A stretch of 64,000 nt of DNA from assembly GCF_963662805.1 (NCBI RefSeq), contig NZ_OY759852.1, positions 62,001 through 126,000 on the forward strand. Reading direction: 5' to 3'. The notes below the pieces were generated by a model. The model made no database searches. It worked only from the letters and a program-made list of their open reading frames with translations, and was not told the DNA's origin. A program made the translations under genes and the position numbers. Of the stretch, positions 33,319-41,988 are shown piece by piece. Source of the stretch: an uncultured Cohaesibacter sp. (lineage in GTDB: Bacteria > Pseudomonadota > Alphaproteobacteria > Rhizobiales > Cohaesibacteraceae). Position 1 is the first letter of the stretch. Each line of letters opens with the position of its first letter.

Positions 33319-33855
33319 ATGTTTGAAGCAATGTCCGCTCTGATGGTTCTGGGGTTGGCGCTCGGAGGCTGCCTTGGACTTGCAGCCCATTATCTCAAGG
33401 TTGAGGGAAACCCCATCGCCGGAGAGATCGAGGGCATGCTGCCCGGCTCCAACTGCGGCCAATGCGGCTTTCTGGGCTGTGCGGACGCGGCCAATGCGCT
33501 TGCTGAAAACAGGGCCCCCGTTACTCTTTGTCCTCCTGGTGGCAAGACACTGGCGTCAGGGCTTGCCGACAAGCTCGGTGTGGAAGCCGACCTTTCCAAT
33601 ATGGAAGACAGCGGCCCGGTGATTGCCTTTGTTTTCGAGGATCTCTGTATCGGCTGCACCAAATGCCTCAAACGATGCCCGACCGACGCCATTATCGGCG
33701 CATCCAAGCAAATTCACGGCGTCGTCGATGACGCCTGCACCGGTTGCAAGAAGTGCGCCGATGTCTGCCCGACTGGCGCCATCACCATGCGCCTAGAAAC
33801 CCCGACCCTGCAAACGTGGCACTGGCCAAAACCCGAACTGCCGCTCGCAAGTTAA
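33319..33855 (+). CDS. rnfB: RnfB, iron-sulfur subunit of the Rnf complex
   Basis: A 178-aa protein anchored by an N-terminal hydrophobic helix (LMVLGLALGGCLGLAAHYL). It has the RnfB four-cysteine Fe-S motif (GSNCGQCGFLGCADAA, then TLCPPGG) near residues 49-75 and two ferredoxin-type [4Fe-4S] motifs (CIGCTKCLKRCP and CTGCKKCADVCP) near 112-150. It passes electrons between RnfC/ferredoxin and the membrane subunits. An AGGAGAG box precedes the ATG. Confidence 0.95.
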   Translation: MFEAMSALMVLGLALGGCLGLAAHYLKVEGNPIAGEIEGMLPGSNCGQCGFLGCADAANALAENRAPVTLCPPGGKTLASGLADKLGVEADLSNMEDSGPVIAFVFEDLCIGCTKCLKRCPTDAIIGASKQIHGVVDDACTGCKKCADVCPTGAITMRLETPTLQTWHWPKPELPLAS

Positions 33856-33880
33856 TGGGGCGAGTTAACAGGAACACGCG

Positions 33881-35419
33881 ATGAAACTGTTCAAGATCAG
33901 AGGGGGTGTCCACCCCAAGGGACGCAAGGAACTGGCAGCCGACAAGGCCATCGAGCCGATGCCGATGCCGAGCATGTTGCGCATCCCCCTGCAGCAACAT
34001 ATCGGAGCCCCTGCAACCGCAATCGTTGACAAGGGCGACGACGTCAAGAAAGGTCAGCTTCTTGCCGTTTCCCGCGGGGCGGTATCGGCCAACATCCATG
34101 CGCCCACCTCCGGGCGGATCATCGCGATCGGCCGTTTTGTCGCGCCCCACGCGTCCGGACTTCCCGGCCCGACGATCACGCTGCGCCCCGACGGCAGGGA
34201 TGAATGGGGCGAGCTTCCACCACCGATGGATCCGGAAACCGCTAGCGCGGACGACATTGCCAAGCGTGTTGGCGAATGCGGCATCGTGGGTATGGGCGGC
34301 GCGACTTTCCCTTCTGCGGTCAAGCTGAACCTGCGCAACCGGCACAAGCTGCACACCCTCGTCATCAATGCCGCCGAGTGCGAGCCCTATCTGACCTGCG
34401 ACGACCGCCTGATGCGTGAACGCACCCACGATGTGGTCGAAGGGGTCTGTCTCATGCACCGGACCCTTGGTGTGGCGAAAACGATCTTTGCCATTGAAAC
34501 GAACAAGCCGGAGGCGGCAAAAGCCTTGCGCGAGGAATGCGCCAGCCGCACGGATATCAAGATCACCGTCGCTCAGGTGCCTGCCCGCTACCCCATGGGG
34601 TCCGAGAAACATCTGGTGCAGACCCTCACCGGCAAGGAGACCCCTGCCCGCGCCCTCACGGCCGACATCGGCGTGGTGGTCCACAATGTGGCGACCGCCT
34701 ATGCGGTACAGCAGGCCGTCGTGCATGGCCGTCCGCTGATTTCGCGGGTGATGACCGTCAGTGGCGAGATGATCAAGAGGACCGGCAATTTCGACGTTCT
34801 GATGGGGACGCCGATCTCGCATATTCTGGAGCATTGCGGTGGCTTCGAGCATGAGCCGGACCGACTGCTGCTTGGCGGCCCGATGATGGGTCAACCCATT
34901 CACAGCACCCGCGCCCCGATCATCAAGGGCAGCAACGGCATTCTCGCGCTCGGTCCCAAGGAAGTGAAGGCCAAGCAGCAGATGCCCTGCATTCGCTGCA
35001 CGGCCTGTGTCGCAGCCTGCCCCTGCGGGCTGATGCCGTTCGACATGGCCCAGCGCATTCGCGGCGAGGAGCTGGACAGTGCGGTCGACATCGGCCTGCT
35101 CGACTGCATCGCCTGCGGCTCCTGCGCCTATGTCTGCCCGTCCAACATCCCGCTTGTACAATATTTCAACTATGCCAAGGGCAGCCTGACCGCTCAGCAA
35201 AGAGCGGCTCACAAGCAGGAAGAAACCAAGCGCCTCATTCAGACCCATGATGACCGGATGGAAAAGATGCGCCTCGAGAAGCAGGAGGCGATGGCCAAGA
35301 TGAAGGCTGAGCGGGAAGCCAAGAAGAAACAGCAGGAGCAAGCCAAGATCGACAAGGCTCGCGCAGCCGTCAAGGCGGCCAACTCCGGCGACAGTGACAA
35401 GATAAAGGTAGAAGCATGA
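33881..35419 (+). CDS. rnfC: RnfC, NADH-binding subunit of the Rnf complex
   Basis: A 512-aa peripheral subunit homologous to NuoF-type proteins. GMGGATFPSAVKL near residues 144-156 is the FMN/NADH-binding glycine loop, and INAAECEPYLTCDDR near 163-177 is a typical RnfC block. Two [4Fe-4S] motifs (CIRCTACVAACPCG and CIACGSCAYVCP) lie near 370-425. The C-terminus is a Lys/Glu/Ala-rich helix of about 90 residues, as in gammaproteobacterial RnfC. The stop overlaps the rnfD start (ATGA). Confidence 0.95.
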   Translation: MKLFKIRGGVHPKGRKELAADKAIEPMPMPSMLRIPLQQHIGAPATAIVDKGDDVKKGQLLAVSRGAVSANIHAPTSGRIIAIGRFVAPHASGLPGPTITLRPDGRDEWGELPPPMDPETASADDIAKRVGECGIVGMGGATFPSAVKLNLRNRHKLHTLVINAAECEPYLTCDDRLMRERTHDVVEGVCLMHRTLGVAKTIFAIETNKPEAAKALREECASRTDIKITVAQVPARYPMGSEKHLVQTLTGKETPARALTADIGVVVHNVATAYAVQQAVVHGRPLISRVMTVSGEMIKRTGNFDVLMGTPISHILEHCGGFEHEPDRLLLGGPMMGQPIHSTRAPIIKGSNGILALGPKEVKAKQQMPCIRCTACVAACPCGLMPFDMAQRIRGEELDSAVDIGLLDCIACGSCAYVCPSNIPLVQYFNYAKGSLTAQQRAAHKQEETKRLIQTHDDRMEKMRLEKQEAMAKMKAEREAKKKQQEQAKIDKARAAVKAANSGDSDKIKVEA

Positions 35420-36507
35420 GCGAACTTGGCATTCTGAGCGGGCCCTATACGCATTCGGGCGCCAGCGTTTCGCGAACCATGGGATTGGTTATGGTGGCCC
35501 TGCTGCCGTCCACCCTGTTCGGCTTTTTCGAGTTCGGCTGGCCTGCCGTCTTTCTGTTCCTCGTGACCGTTCTCACGGCCCTGCTGTCAGAGGCCTTCTG
35601 CCTGAAACTGGCGGGCAAGCCGGTCGGCCTGTTTTTGCTTGATGGCTCCGGTCTTCTGACGGGCTGGCTGCTCGCCATGACCCTGCCGCCGTGGGCGCCA
35701 TGGTGGGTCGGGGCGATTGGCTCGATCATCGCCATCACCCTTGCCAAACATGCCTTTGGTGGGCTTGGTCAGAATGTCTTCAACCCGGCCATGGTCGCAC
35801 GGACCGTGCTGCTGATATCCTTCCCCGTGCAGATGACCCAGTTCATCCATCCAATCCCGCTCGGCTCTGTCGATGCACCGACCCTGTTGGAAGGGCTTTA
35901 TATTACCTTTGGTGGCCATCCGCAGATCGACTCGCTCACCGGCGCCTCCATGCTGGGATCGATCAAGACCCAACTCGGTCAGGGTGAGATGCTGACGACG
36001 ATCCTCTCCCGTGAGTTCGACCTGCGCGAAATGGCGGTCGGCATGACGGCTGGTTCCATGGGCGAGACCTCAGCCCTGCTCGCGCTCCTCGGCGGTCTTT
36101 TCCTGATCGCGACGCGAGTGATCACTTGGCACACCTCCGTTGCCATGACCGCTGCCATGGTTGTGCTTGCCAGCCTCTTTTATTTCATCGACCCGAACCG
36201 CTACGCGGGCCCGTTGGTTCATCTGGTTTCCGGCACCTTCGTCTTCGCCGTGTTCTTTATTGCCACCGACTATGTCACAGCGCCTGGCACAGCCCTGGGC
36301 AAGTTGGTGTTTGGCGCGGGTGTCGGAACTCTCACCTTTATCATCCGGACATGGGCGGCCTATCCCGAAGGGGTAGCCTTTGCGATCCTTCTGATGAATT
36401 CGACCGTGCCGCTGATCGACACCTACATCAAGACCCGCGTCTATGGCCGAACCCGCAAAGGAACGCCCATCGAATATGACGAGAAGGATCTGGAGAAACC
36501 GTTATGA
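35416..36507 (+). CDS. rnfD: RnfD, membrane flavin subunit of the Rnf complex
   Basis: A 363-aa polytopic protein with roughly nine to ten hydrophobic helices, homologous to NqrB. The segment GMTAGSMGETSALLALLGG near residues 208-226 carries the threonine to which FMN is covalently bound in the family. RnfD forms part of the ion channel. It overlaps rnfC at its start and rnfG at its end by four bases each, showing tight coupling. Confidence 0.95.
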   Translation: MSELGILSGPYTHSGASVSRTMGLVMVALLPSTLFGFFEFGWPAVFLFLVTVLTALLSEAFCLKLAGKPVGLFLLDGSGLLTGWLLAMTLPPWAPWWVGAIGSIIAITLAKHAFGGLGQNVFNPAMVARTVLLISFPVQMTQFIHPIPLGSVDAPTLLEGLYITFGGHPQIDSLTGASMLGSIKTQLGQGEMLTTILSREFDLREMAVGMTAGSMGETSALLALLGGLFLIATRVITWHTSVAMTAAMVVLASLFYFIDPNRYAGPLVHLVSGTFVFAVFFIATDYVTAPGTALGKLVFGAGVGTLTFIIRTWAAYPEGVAFAILLMNSTVPLIDTYIKTRVYGRTRKGTPIEYDEKDLEKPL

Positions 36508-37241
36508 GCGGACGCAACAAACTTCTGATCCGGTCGGTTGGTCAAACCCGTCGCGCAGGCCGGAAAATCGGTGGGGTCTATCAGAGTGTTCGGAGCAACC
36601 CGGCCTATCTGGCAACCTTGCTCGGCGGTTTCTCTCTGGCAACGGCAATCATTCTTGCCTCTGGCCACATGGCGACGGAAGCCGCGATCCAGCAGCGGCA
36701 AAAGGAAGATCTGCAAGGGTCGTTGTCGATGGTCATCCCGGCAAAGCTGCATGACAATGATCTGGTGCGCGATTCCTATGATCTGAAAGACATTTCCGGA
36801 GCAGTGAAACGGGTCTACCCGGCCTATCTTGATGGCAAGCTTCAGGCAGTCGCCTATCAGGTGACGGGGCTTGGCTACGGTGGTCCGATCCTTGCGCTCC
36901 TTGCCGTTGACCGCGAAGGCACCATCCTCGGCGTCCGCGTGTTGCAACATGCCGAGACACCGGGGCTTGGCGACAAGATCGAGGCCAACCGCAGCAGCTG
37001 GATCGACAGTTTTACCGGCCAGTCCTTTGCCAAGCTGCCGGAAGAGAAATGGAAAGTGAAGAAGGACGGCGGCTATTTCGATCAGCTGTCCGGGGCAACG
37101 ATTACGCCGCGCGCCGTGGTCCAGTCAGTCAAGGGCGGCGTCGATTTTTTCACTTCGCACATGAGCGAGCTGCTTGAAGGACCCAAACCATCCGCCTCAA
37201 AGGCAACTCAGCCAACCGACAGCAAGGAGGGCCATTCATGA
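36504..37241 (+). CDS. rnfG: RnfG, covalent-FMN subunit of the Rnf complex
   Basis: A 245-aa protein with one N-terminal membrane helix (about residues 32-53, ATLLGGFSLATAIILASG) and a periplasmic FMN-binding domain. The flavinylation motif with the acceptor threonine is LSGATITPRAV near residues 195-205. GYGGPILALLAVDREGTILGV and ETPGLGD are the usual upstream blocks. The C-terminus is a short Ser/Lys-rich tail. Overlaps rnfD and rnfE by four bases. Confidence 0.95.
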   Translation: MSGRNKLLIRSVGQTRRAGRKIGGVYQSVRSNPAYLATLLGGFSLATAIILASGHMATEAAIQQRQKEDLQGSLSMVIPAKLHDNDLVRDSYDLKDISGAVKRVYPAYLDGKLQAVAYQVTGLGYGGPILALLAVDREGTILGVRVLQHAETPGLGDKIEANRSSWIDSFTGQSFAKLPEEKWKVKKDGGYFDQLSGATITPRAVVQSVKGGVDFFTSHMSELLEGPKPSASKATQPTDSKEGHS

Positions 37242-37930
37242 TGCGCTATCGCGACATCACGCTTGAGGGCTTGTGGACCAACACCATTGTCTTTTCCCAG
37301 ACGTTGGCGCTCTGCCCGCTGCTGGCAGTCACCAGCACGGCAACCAACGGCTTGGGGCTCGGCCTTGCGACGACTGCGGTTCTGGTCGCGTCCGGCCTGC
37401 TTATAGCGCTCCTGAGGAACATCATCGAGCCAGAGATCCGCATCCCGGCCTTCGTGCTGATCATTGCCGGTCTCGTCACGATCGTCGATCTCTACATGAA
37501 TGCCTACATGCATGATCTTTACAAGATCCTCGGGCTTTTCATCCCGCTTATCGTGACCAACTGCGCCATTCTGGGCCGTGCGGAGAGCTTTGCCTCCAAG
37601 GCAAAGATCCTGCCCTCCATGGTGGATGGGTTGATGATGGGCGTCGGCTTCACCTTTGCCCTCGTCTTGCTTGGCACCTTCCGCGAGATCCTCGGCTCCG
37701 GAACGATCTTTTCGGGTGCCTCCCTGTTGCTCGGGCCGGCATTCAGCTTTCTGGAAGTCACCGTCATTCCCGATTATGGCGGGTTCCTCATTTTCATTCT
37801 GCCGCCGGGAGGCTTCATCGTGCTGGGGCTGGTGCTCGTCATCAAGCGCATGATCGATGCCAAGTTCGAGCACCGTGGAGAGACCGAGATCGAGCCTGTT
37901 GAACATGCTCGCAAGCAGATTACCATCTAG
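37238..37930 (+). CDS. rnfE: RnfE, membrane subunit of the Rnf complex
   Basis: A 230-aa RnfA paralogue with about six membrane helices. It pairs with RnfA to hold the intramembrane [2Fe-2S] cluster: the cysteines are in TLALCPLLAVT near residue 26 and PLIVTNCAILGRAESFAS near 104-121. It has a longer cytoplasmic C-terminus than RnfA. Confidence 0.95.
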   Translation: MMRYRDITLEGLWTNTIVFSQTLALCPLLAVTSTATNGLGLGLATTAVLVASGLLIALLRNIIEPEIRIPAFVLIIAGLVTIVDLYMNAYMHDLYKILGLFIPLIVTNCAILGRAESFASKAKILPSMVDGLMMGVGFTFALVLLGTFREILGSGTIFSGASLLLGPAFSFLEVTVIPDYGGFLIFILPPGGFIVLGLVLVIKRMIDAKFEHRGETEIEPVEHARKQITI

Positions 37931-37973
37931 CCCTTCATGTCACGGCCGGTGAGCGGTCGAAAGGAGAGAGGTC

Positions 37974-38234
37974 ATGAATATCGGTGTTGCCTATGTTACC
38001 CCCACCCATAAGGTCTGGATGCGCATGGACATGCCATCCGGCAGCACGGTGGAGGATGCGATCAACCGGTCCGGCATTCTCAACCAGTTTCCGGAGATTG
38101 ATCTGGAGCTGCAGAAGGTCGGCATCTTTGGTCGGATTTCCAAGCTGAACAAGGCGCTGGAGGAAGGCGACCGGGTCGAAATCTACCGTCCGATCACCGC
38201 AGATCCCGACCTTGTCGAACGCAAGGATCAGTAG
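37974..38234 (+). CDS. rnfH: RnfH, ubiquitin-like protein of the rnf operon
   Basis: An 86-aa RnfH-family protein with a beta-grasp pattern: VWMRMDMPSGSTVEDAINRSGIL and the VGIFGRISKLNKALEEGDRVEIYRPI block at the C-terminus. A GGAGAGAGG box precedes the ATG. RnfH is not a core subunit; it is related to the RatB family and its role in Rnf is unclear, although it accompanies nif-linked rnf operons in Azotobacter and P. stutzeri. Confidence 0.93.
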   Translation: MNIGVAYVTPTHKVWMRMDMPSGSTVEDAINRSGILNQFPEIDLELQKVGIFGRISKLNKALEEGDRVEIYRPITADPDLVERKDQ

Positions 38235-38255
38235 GCCCTAACCCTAAACCCTTTC

Positions 38256-38277
38256 GCGCGCCTCACTTCAGGCGCGC
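38256..38277. terminator. Possible convergent terminator between rnfH and the methyltransferase gene
   Basis: GCGCGCC and GGCGCGC form a 7-bp stem around an 8-nt loop. There is no T-run on either side, and it overlaps the end of the methyltransferase gene, so this is weak. Confidence 0.35.
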
Positions 38278-38924
38278 TCATATTTCCAGATGAAGGCGGG
38301 TGGGATCGATTGCCACACGACGCTGGCGCGGCTCGCCTTGAGACCGAGGTCCTCGTAGACCTCCTTCATGATCGGTGACTTGAGGCGGTAGGTGAGCTGC
38401 ACGAAGCTCGCACCCTCATCCATCACATCAAGCATCGAGCCAAGGATCTGGCGCTGCAAGTCCTCGTCGAACAGCTTGATCGGCAGGGTCGAGACAACGG
38501 CTCCAACCTTCGGGCTCTTGCGTTTCAGCCACAGGTCGGCGACTTCTTCAGCACCAAGATTGAGAACCTCAACCCCAAGATATTTGCGGCTGAGATAGTG
38601 GGAGAATTCGCGATCCAGCTCCACCGCAGTCAGGTCATGGGCCTTGATGCCATTGCTCAAAAGCTGGCGCGTGACGGCGCCGGTTCCGGCCCCCAGTTCG
38701 ATCACCGGCTTGCCTTTGCAGTCACCGACAACATTGCACATGCTCTTGCCCACATTGGGACGCGAGGGAAAGACGCTGCAAATCTGAACCGGGTTCCTCA
38801 GGCTCTGCTGCCAGAACAAAAGAGAAGACGAGAAAGGACCTGCGTAATCAGAGACAGAGTCGAGCAACCGCTGCGCCTGTGCACGCAGGGCTTGCGCCTT
38901 TTCCAAAGCAACGACCTTGGGCAT
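38268..38924 (-). CDS. Class I SAM-dependent methyltransferase, PmtA-like
   Basis: A 218-aa methyltransferase. The SAM-binding motif I is VIELGAGTGAVTRQLL near residues 73-88, and DLTAVELDREF near 98-108 is motif II. An initial stretch of about 60 residues (RNPVQICSVFPSRPNVGKSM) recalls alphaproteobacterial phospholipid N-methyltransferases. It would use phosphatidylethanolamine if it is a PmtA, but this is by resemblance only. The ATG at 38924 has an AGGAG box; an earlier in-frame start at 38945 does not. No link to the nif genes is apparent. Confidence 0.7.
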   Translation of the reverse strand: MPKVVALEKAQALRAQAQRLLDSVSDYAGPFSSSLLFWQQSLRNPVQICSVFPSRPNVGKSMCNVVGDCKGKPVIELGAGTGAVTRQLLSNGIKAHDLTAVELDREFSHYLSRKYLGVEVLNLGAEEVADLWLKRKSPKVGAVVSTLPIKLFDEDLQRQILGSMLDVMDEGASFVQLTYRLKSPIMKEVYEDLGLKASRASVVWQSIPPAFIWKYERA

Positions 38925-39052
38925 TTCAAAGCACTCCTGATTCAAGAATTACATCCCTATTCGTCTATTTTTCTTATGCTTCAGTTTTGTGACCGCGTGG
39001 TCATTTGTCCGTGAATTTCTGCAAGCGACCGACAAGCCCGAGGGCAAACACA

Positions 39053-39080
39053 AAGAGGGCAGACTTCCGTCTGCCCTCTT
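39053..39080 (-). terminator. Terminator after the beta-CASP gene
   Basis: A 12-bp stem (AAGAGGGCAGAC/GTCTGCCCTCTT) with a TTCC loop, 40 bases after the stop at 39120. A T-rich stretch follows on the minus strand. Confidence 0.78.
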
Positions 39081-39119
39081 GTTGCATTCTTGTTGTATTC
39101 CCGCCTTAACTCGGGATCG

Positions 39120-40715
39120 CTATTCGGCCGCTTCCAGTGCGCGTTTGATGCGCCGGGCCAATGCGCGGCGGGCCTTCTCATCGGCCAGCTTGTCGAAAGC
39201 TTCCTTGAGGTCGATCTGCAATTCGGCAAATTCGTTGTGCGCGTCCCAGCCGCCCATGTCCTGCGGTTTGAGGCGATGAGGAATATTCTCGTAATAGTCC
39301 GGCTTGCCCTTGCGGTTGAGACGGACCTCATCATCGATGGTTGGGATCGAGATCAGCGCCTCGGGCAGCCCCTCTTCGATCAGGGCAGCCTTCAGGGCAT
39401 TGGCAGCATCTTCCTCGCCATGACAGAGATAGAGCCCATGGCGGATCGGCTTGCGCGATGTGATCCAATCCACAAGTTCGTTCTCGTCCGCATGGCCAGA
39501 ATAGGTCTCGATCTGGCGCACCTTGCCGCGAATGTTGATTTCCTCGCCCTGAATGCGCACCTTGCGCGCGCCACTCAGCAGCAGGCGGCCAAGAGACCCT
39601 TCGGCCTGATAGCCGACAAGCAGGAGCGTCGTGTTGGGCCGCCACATGTGGTTCTTGATGTGATGGCGGATGCGGCCCGCATCGCACATGCCGCTGCCGG
39701 CCATGACGATCGCGCCGGACTTGATGCGGTTGATGGCCTTGCTCTCCTCGACCGACTCGGTGAAGCGGATGTGGCCGGTGTTGAGAGCCTCGAGATGGTC
39801 AGCGACATCTTCGAGTTCGCCTGCGTGTTTCTTGAAAACTTCGGTCGCCTTGATGGCCAGAGGGCTGTCGAGAAAGATCGGCACATTTCGCAACTGGCCG
39901 GTCTGTTGCAGGATCAGGATATCGGCGAGCAGTTCCTGTGTGCGTTCCACGGCGAAGGCCGGGATCAGCAACAGGCCTTCATTGTCGAGCGCGGACTTGA
40001 TTTCATCGAGCAGGATCTGGCGCTTTTCTTCCGATGTCACGATCGGGCGGGTTCGCCCACCGTAGGTGCTCTCGGAGATGACATAGTCATAGTCAGAGGA
40101 TGCGTCCGGATCGGGATGGAAGAGCTTGTGATTTGGCCCGAGGTCGCCCGACCACAACAGGCGCAGATTATTCTCGTTCGGATCGGCGGTTGGCACTTCG
40201 ATCTGGATTGAGGACGAGCCGAGGATGTGACCTGCATTCCAGTACTTGACGCGAATGCCTTCGATATCCAGCCATTGCTCGTAGGGAACAGCTTCGAAGG
40301 CGCCCTGACAGGCCTCTGCATCCTGTCTTGTGTAGATCGGCTCGATTTCCGGCTTGCCGCGGCGAGCGTTGCGGCGGTTGAGATTCATCACATCCATTTC
40401 CTGAATGTGCGCACTGTCCGGCAGCATCGCGGCGAGCAGGTCCTTCGTCGGCTCGGTCATGTAGACCGGCCCGGTGAACCCTTCCTTGAACAGTTTGGGC
40501 AACAGACCCGAATGATCGATATGGGCGTGGGTCAGCAGAACAAAGTCGATCTCTTCGGGATTGAAGGGGAACGGGTTGTAGTTGAGCGAGCGGATGGTCT
40601 TTGTGCCCTGAAACATGCCGCAATCGACCAGAAAGCGGTGCCCGGCGGTCTTGACCATATAGCAGGATCCGGTCACGGTACCGGCTGCGCCACAGAATTT
40701 CAGCGTGACATCCAT
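39120..40715 (-). CDS. MBL-fold beta-CASP RNA nuclease-like protein
   Basis: A 531-aa protein of the bacterial CPSF73-like beta-CASP group. The metallo-beta-lactamase signature LLTHAHIDHSGLLPKLF lies near residues 55-70, the third metal ligand in NAGHILGSSS near 160, and the aspartate in LWSGDLG near 187. The beta-CASP domain follows (AFAVERTQELLADIL near 245), and a C-terminal RMMBL block has YSGHADENELVDWI near 395. A C-terminal Ala/Arg-rich helix ends it. Likely an RNA endo/exonuclease, although a few members are simple hydrolases. AAGGAGG precedes the ATG. Confidence 0.85.
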   Translation of the reverse strand: MDVTLKFCGAAGTVTGSCYMVKTAGHRFLVDCGMFQGTKTIRSLNYNPFPFNPEEIDFVLLTHAHIDHSGLLPKLFKEGFTGPVYMTEPTKDLLAAMLPDSAHIQEMDVMNLNRRNARRGKPEIEPIYTRQDAEACQGAFEAVPYEQWLDIEGIRVKYWNAGHILGSSSIQIEVPTADPNENNLRLLWSGDLGPNHKLFHPDPDASSDYDYVISESTYGGRTRPIVTSEEKRQILLDEIKSALDNEGLLLIPAFAVERTQELLADILILQQTGQLRNVPIFLDSPLAIKATEVFKKHAGELEDVADHLEALNTGHIRFTESVEESKAINRIKSGAIVMAGSGMCDAGRIRHHIKNHMWRPNTTLLLVGYQAEGSLGRLLLSGARKVRIQGEEINIRGKVRQIETYSGHADENELVDWITSRKPIRHGLYLCHGEEDAANALKAALIEEGLPEALISIPTIDDEVRLNRKGKPDYYENIPHRLKPQDMGGWDAHNEFAELQIDLKEAFDKLADEKARRALARRIKRALEAAE

Positions 40716-40988
40716 CGTATTCCTCCTTGGGCCTCTCAACCGGCGACCCCACGGCACAGAACGGCCGCTTGTTGTTTGTTGTCGGCACCTTGAGGCATTG
40801 AGCCAAAGGGCCGGATTGCACGTTCGCACCGCAATGTGACCATTTTTCCACAAACCGGCACGATTGCAACATCACATTGAAATATTATATCTATTCTATC
40901 TGCTAGAGACGGCTCCTTTACGGTTTACATGATAAACCAGTCGTCACGATCTTAAAATCTACATGCCCTTGCAAAGAGAAGTCCCGAA

Positions 40989-41744
40989 ATGACCATCCGC
41001 CCTGCCCCCACCCGCAAAATGAACAATGACACCCTCGCTTACGAAGACATCGATTTCCTGCGTCGCGAGGAATTGCGCGGGGCGCGACTGGAGCTTGAAT
41101 TCTCCAAGGCGGATCTCGGTATGCGCGATCACGGCATTGTCTCGACAGTCGTCGTGTTCGGCAGCGCCCGGACACCGGAAGATCATCTGTTCTATCAGCA
41201 GGCCCGGGAATTGGGCCGGATCGTCTCGGAGCGTGGTGGAGCCCTTCACCCGGAAAACGGCTTGCACAAGAATGTCATTTGCACCGGTGGTGGGCCGGGC
41301 ATCATGGAAGCGGCCAACCGGGGCGCCCATGACGCAGGAGCCCTCAACATTGGCCTCAACATCCAGCTGCCGCACGAACAGCATCTGAACCCTTATGTCA
41401 CGCCGGAACTGAGCTTCGAATTTCAGTATTTTGCCCTGCGCAAAATGCATTTCGCCATGCGGGCCAGTGCGCTCGTTGCCTTCCCCGGTGGCTTTGGAAC
41501 GCTTGACGAGCTGTTCGACATTCTGACCCTCAAGCAGACAGGGCGGATCACAGGCATGCCGATCATCCTGATTGGCAAGTCCTTCTGGCAGAATGTGATG
41601 AATTTCGACGTTCTCGTTGAACATGGCACCATTGCTCCGGGAGATGTCGATTATTTCATCATCGTCGACACACCCGAAGAATGCTGGGAAGTGATGGTCA
41701 ACCATGGTCTGTTGACCATGGACACCAGCAAGAACGCGGTTTGA
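40989..41744 (+). CDS. LOG family protein (TIGR00730-like Rossmann fold)
   Basis: A 251-aa protein of the lysine-decarboxylase-like/LOG family. The motif CTGGGPGIMEAANRGA near residues 92-107 and PGGFGTLDELFDIL near 161-174 are the nucleotide-binding and catalytic PGGxGTxxE blocks. It belongs to the longer bacterial subgroup with an N-terminal helical extension. Characterised members cleave nucleoside 5'-monophosphates, including cytokinin ribotides; the substrate here is not known. Divergent from the beta-CASP gene. Confidence 0.85.
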   Translation: MTIRPAPTRKMNNDTLAYEDIDFLRREELRGARLELEFSKADLGMRDHGIVSTVVVFGSARTPEDHLFYQQARELGRIVSERGGALHPENGLHKNVICTGGGPGIMEAANRGAHDAGALNIGLNIQLPHEQHLNPYVTPELSFEFQYFALRKMHFAMRASALVAFPGGFGTLDELFDILTLKQTGRITGMPIILIGKSFWQNVMNFDVLVEHGTIAPGDVDYFIIVDTPEECWEVMVNHGLLTMDTSKNAV

Positions 41745-41763
41745 TCGCTCTTTCTGGACCTTT

Positions 41764-41791
41764 GAGGTGCCGGCTAAACCGTCGGCACCTC
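41764..41791 (+). terminator. Terminator after the LOG gene
   Basis: GAGGTGCCG pairs with CGGCACCTC around a 10-nt loop, 20 bases after the stop. The T-run is short, but the stem is strong. It may serve the minus-strand gene at 41818 as well. Confidence 0.65.
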
Positions 41792-41817
41792 TTGCGTTGC
41801 AACGGGAATGAAGCAAT

Positions 41818-41988
41818 CTAGCTCTGGCTCTCCTCTTCCAGAGCCTCAATCACATTGCCCGCTGCTTCCCATTGCGCCACCATCTGGCGATGTCCGTTGG
41901 CCATGTTATCGGGGATGTGCCATTCCCTGCCGTCAATAGTGGCGACAATCATCATTCCCTCGACAAATCTTGCATCGGTGACAGTCAT
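41818..41988 (-). CDS. Small 56-aa protein downstream of the DUF2793 gene
   Basis: Too short to appear in most gene calls. The frame starts at an ATG that overlaps the DUF2793 stop (TGATG) and runs MTVTDARFVEGMMIVATIDG to the stop after EEESQS. A WHIPDNMANGHRQMVAQWEA segment lies in the middle. It looks like the small phage-tail-type companion often seen behind DUF2793 genes, perhaps an assembly protein. Coupling to the upstream gene is the main evidence that it is real. Confidence 0.65.
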   Translation of the reverse strand: MTVTDARFVEGMMIVATIDGREWHIPDNMANGHRQMVAQWEAAGNVIEALEEESQS

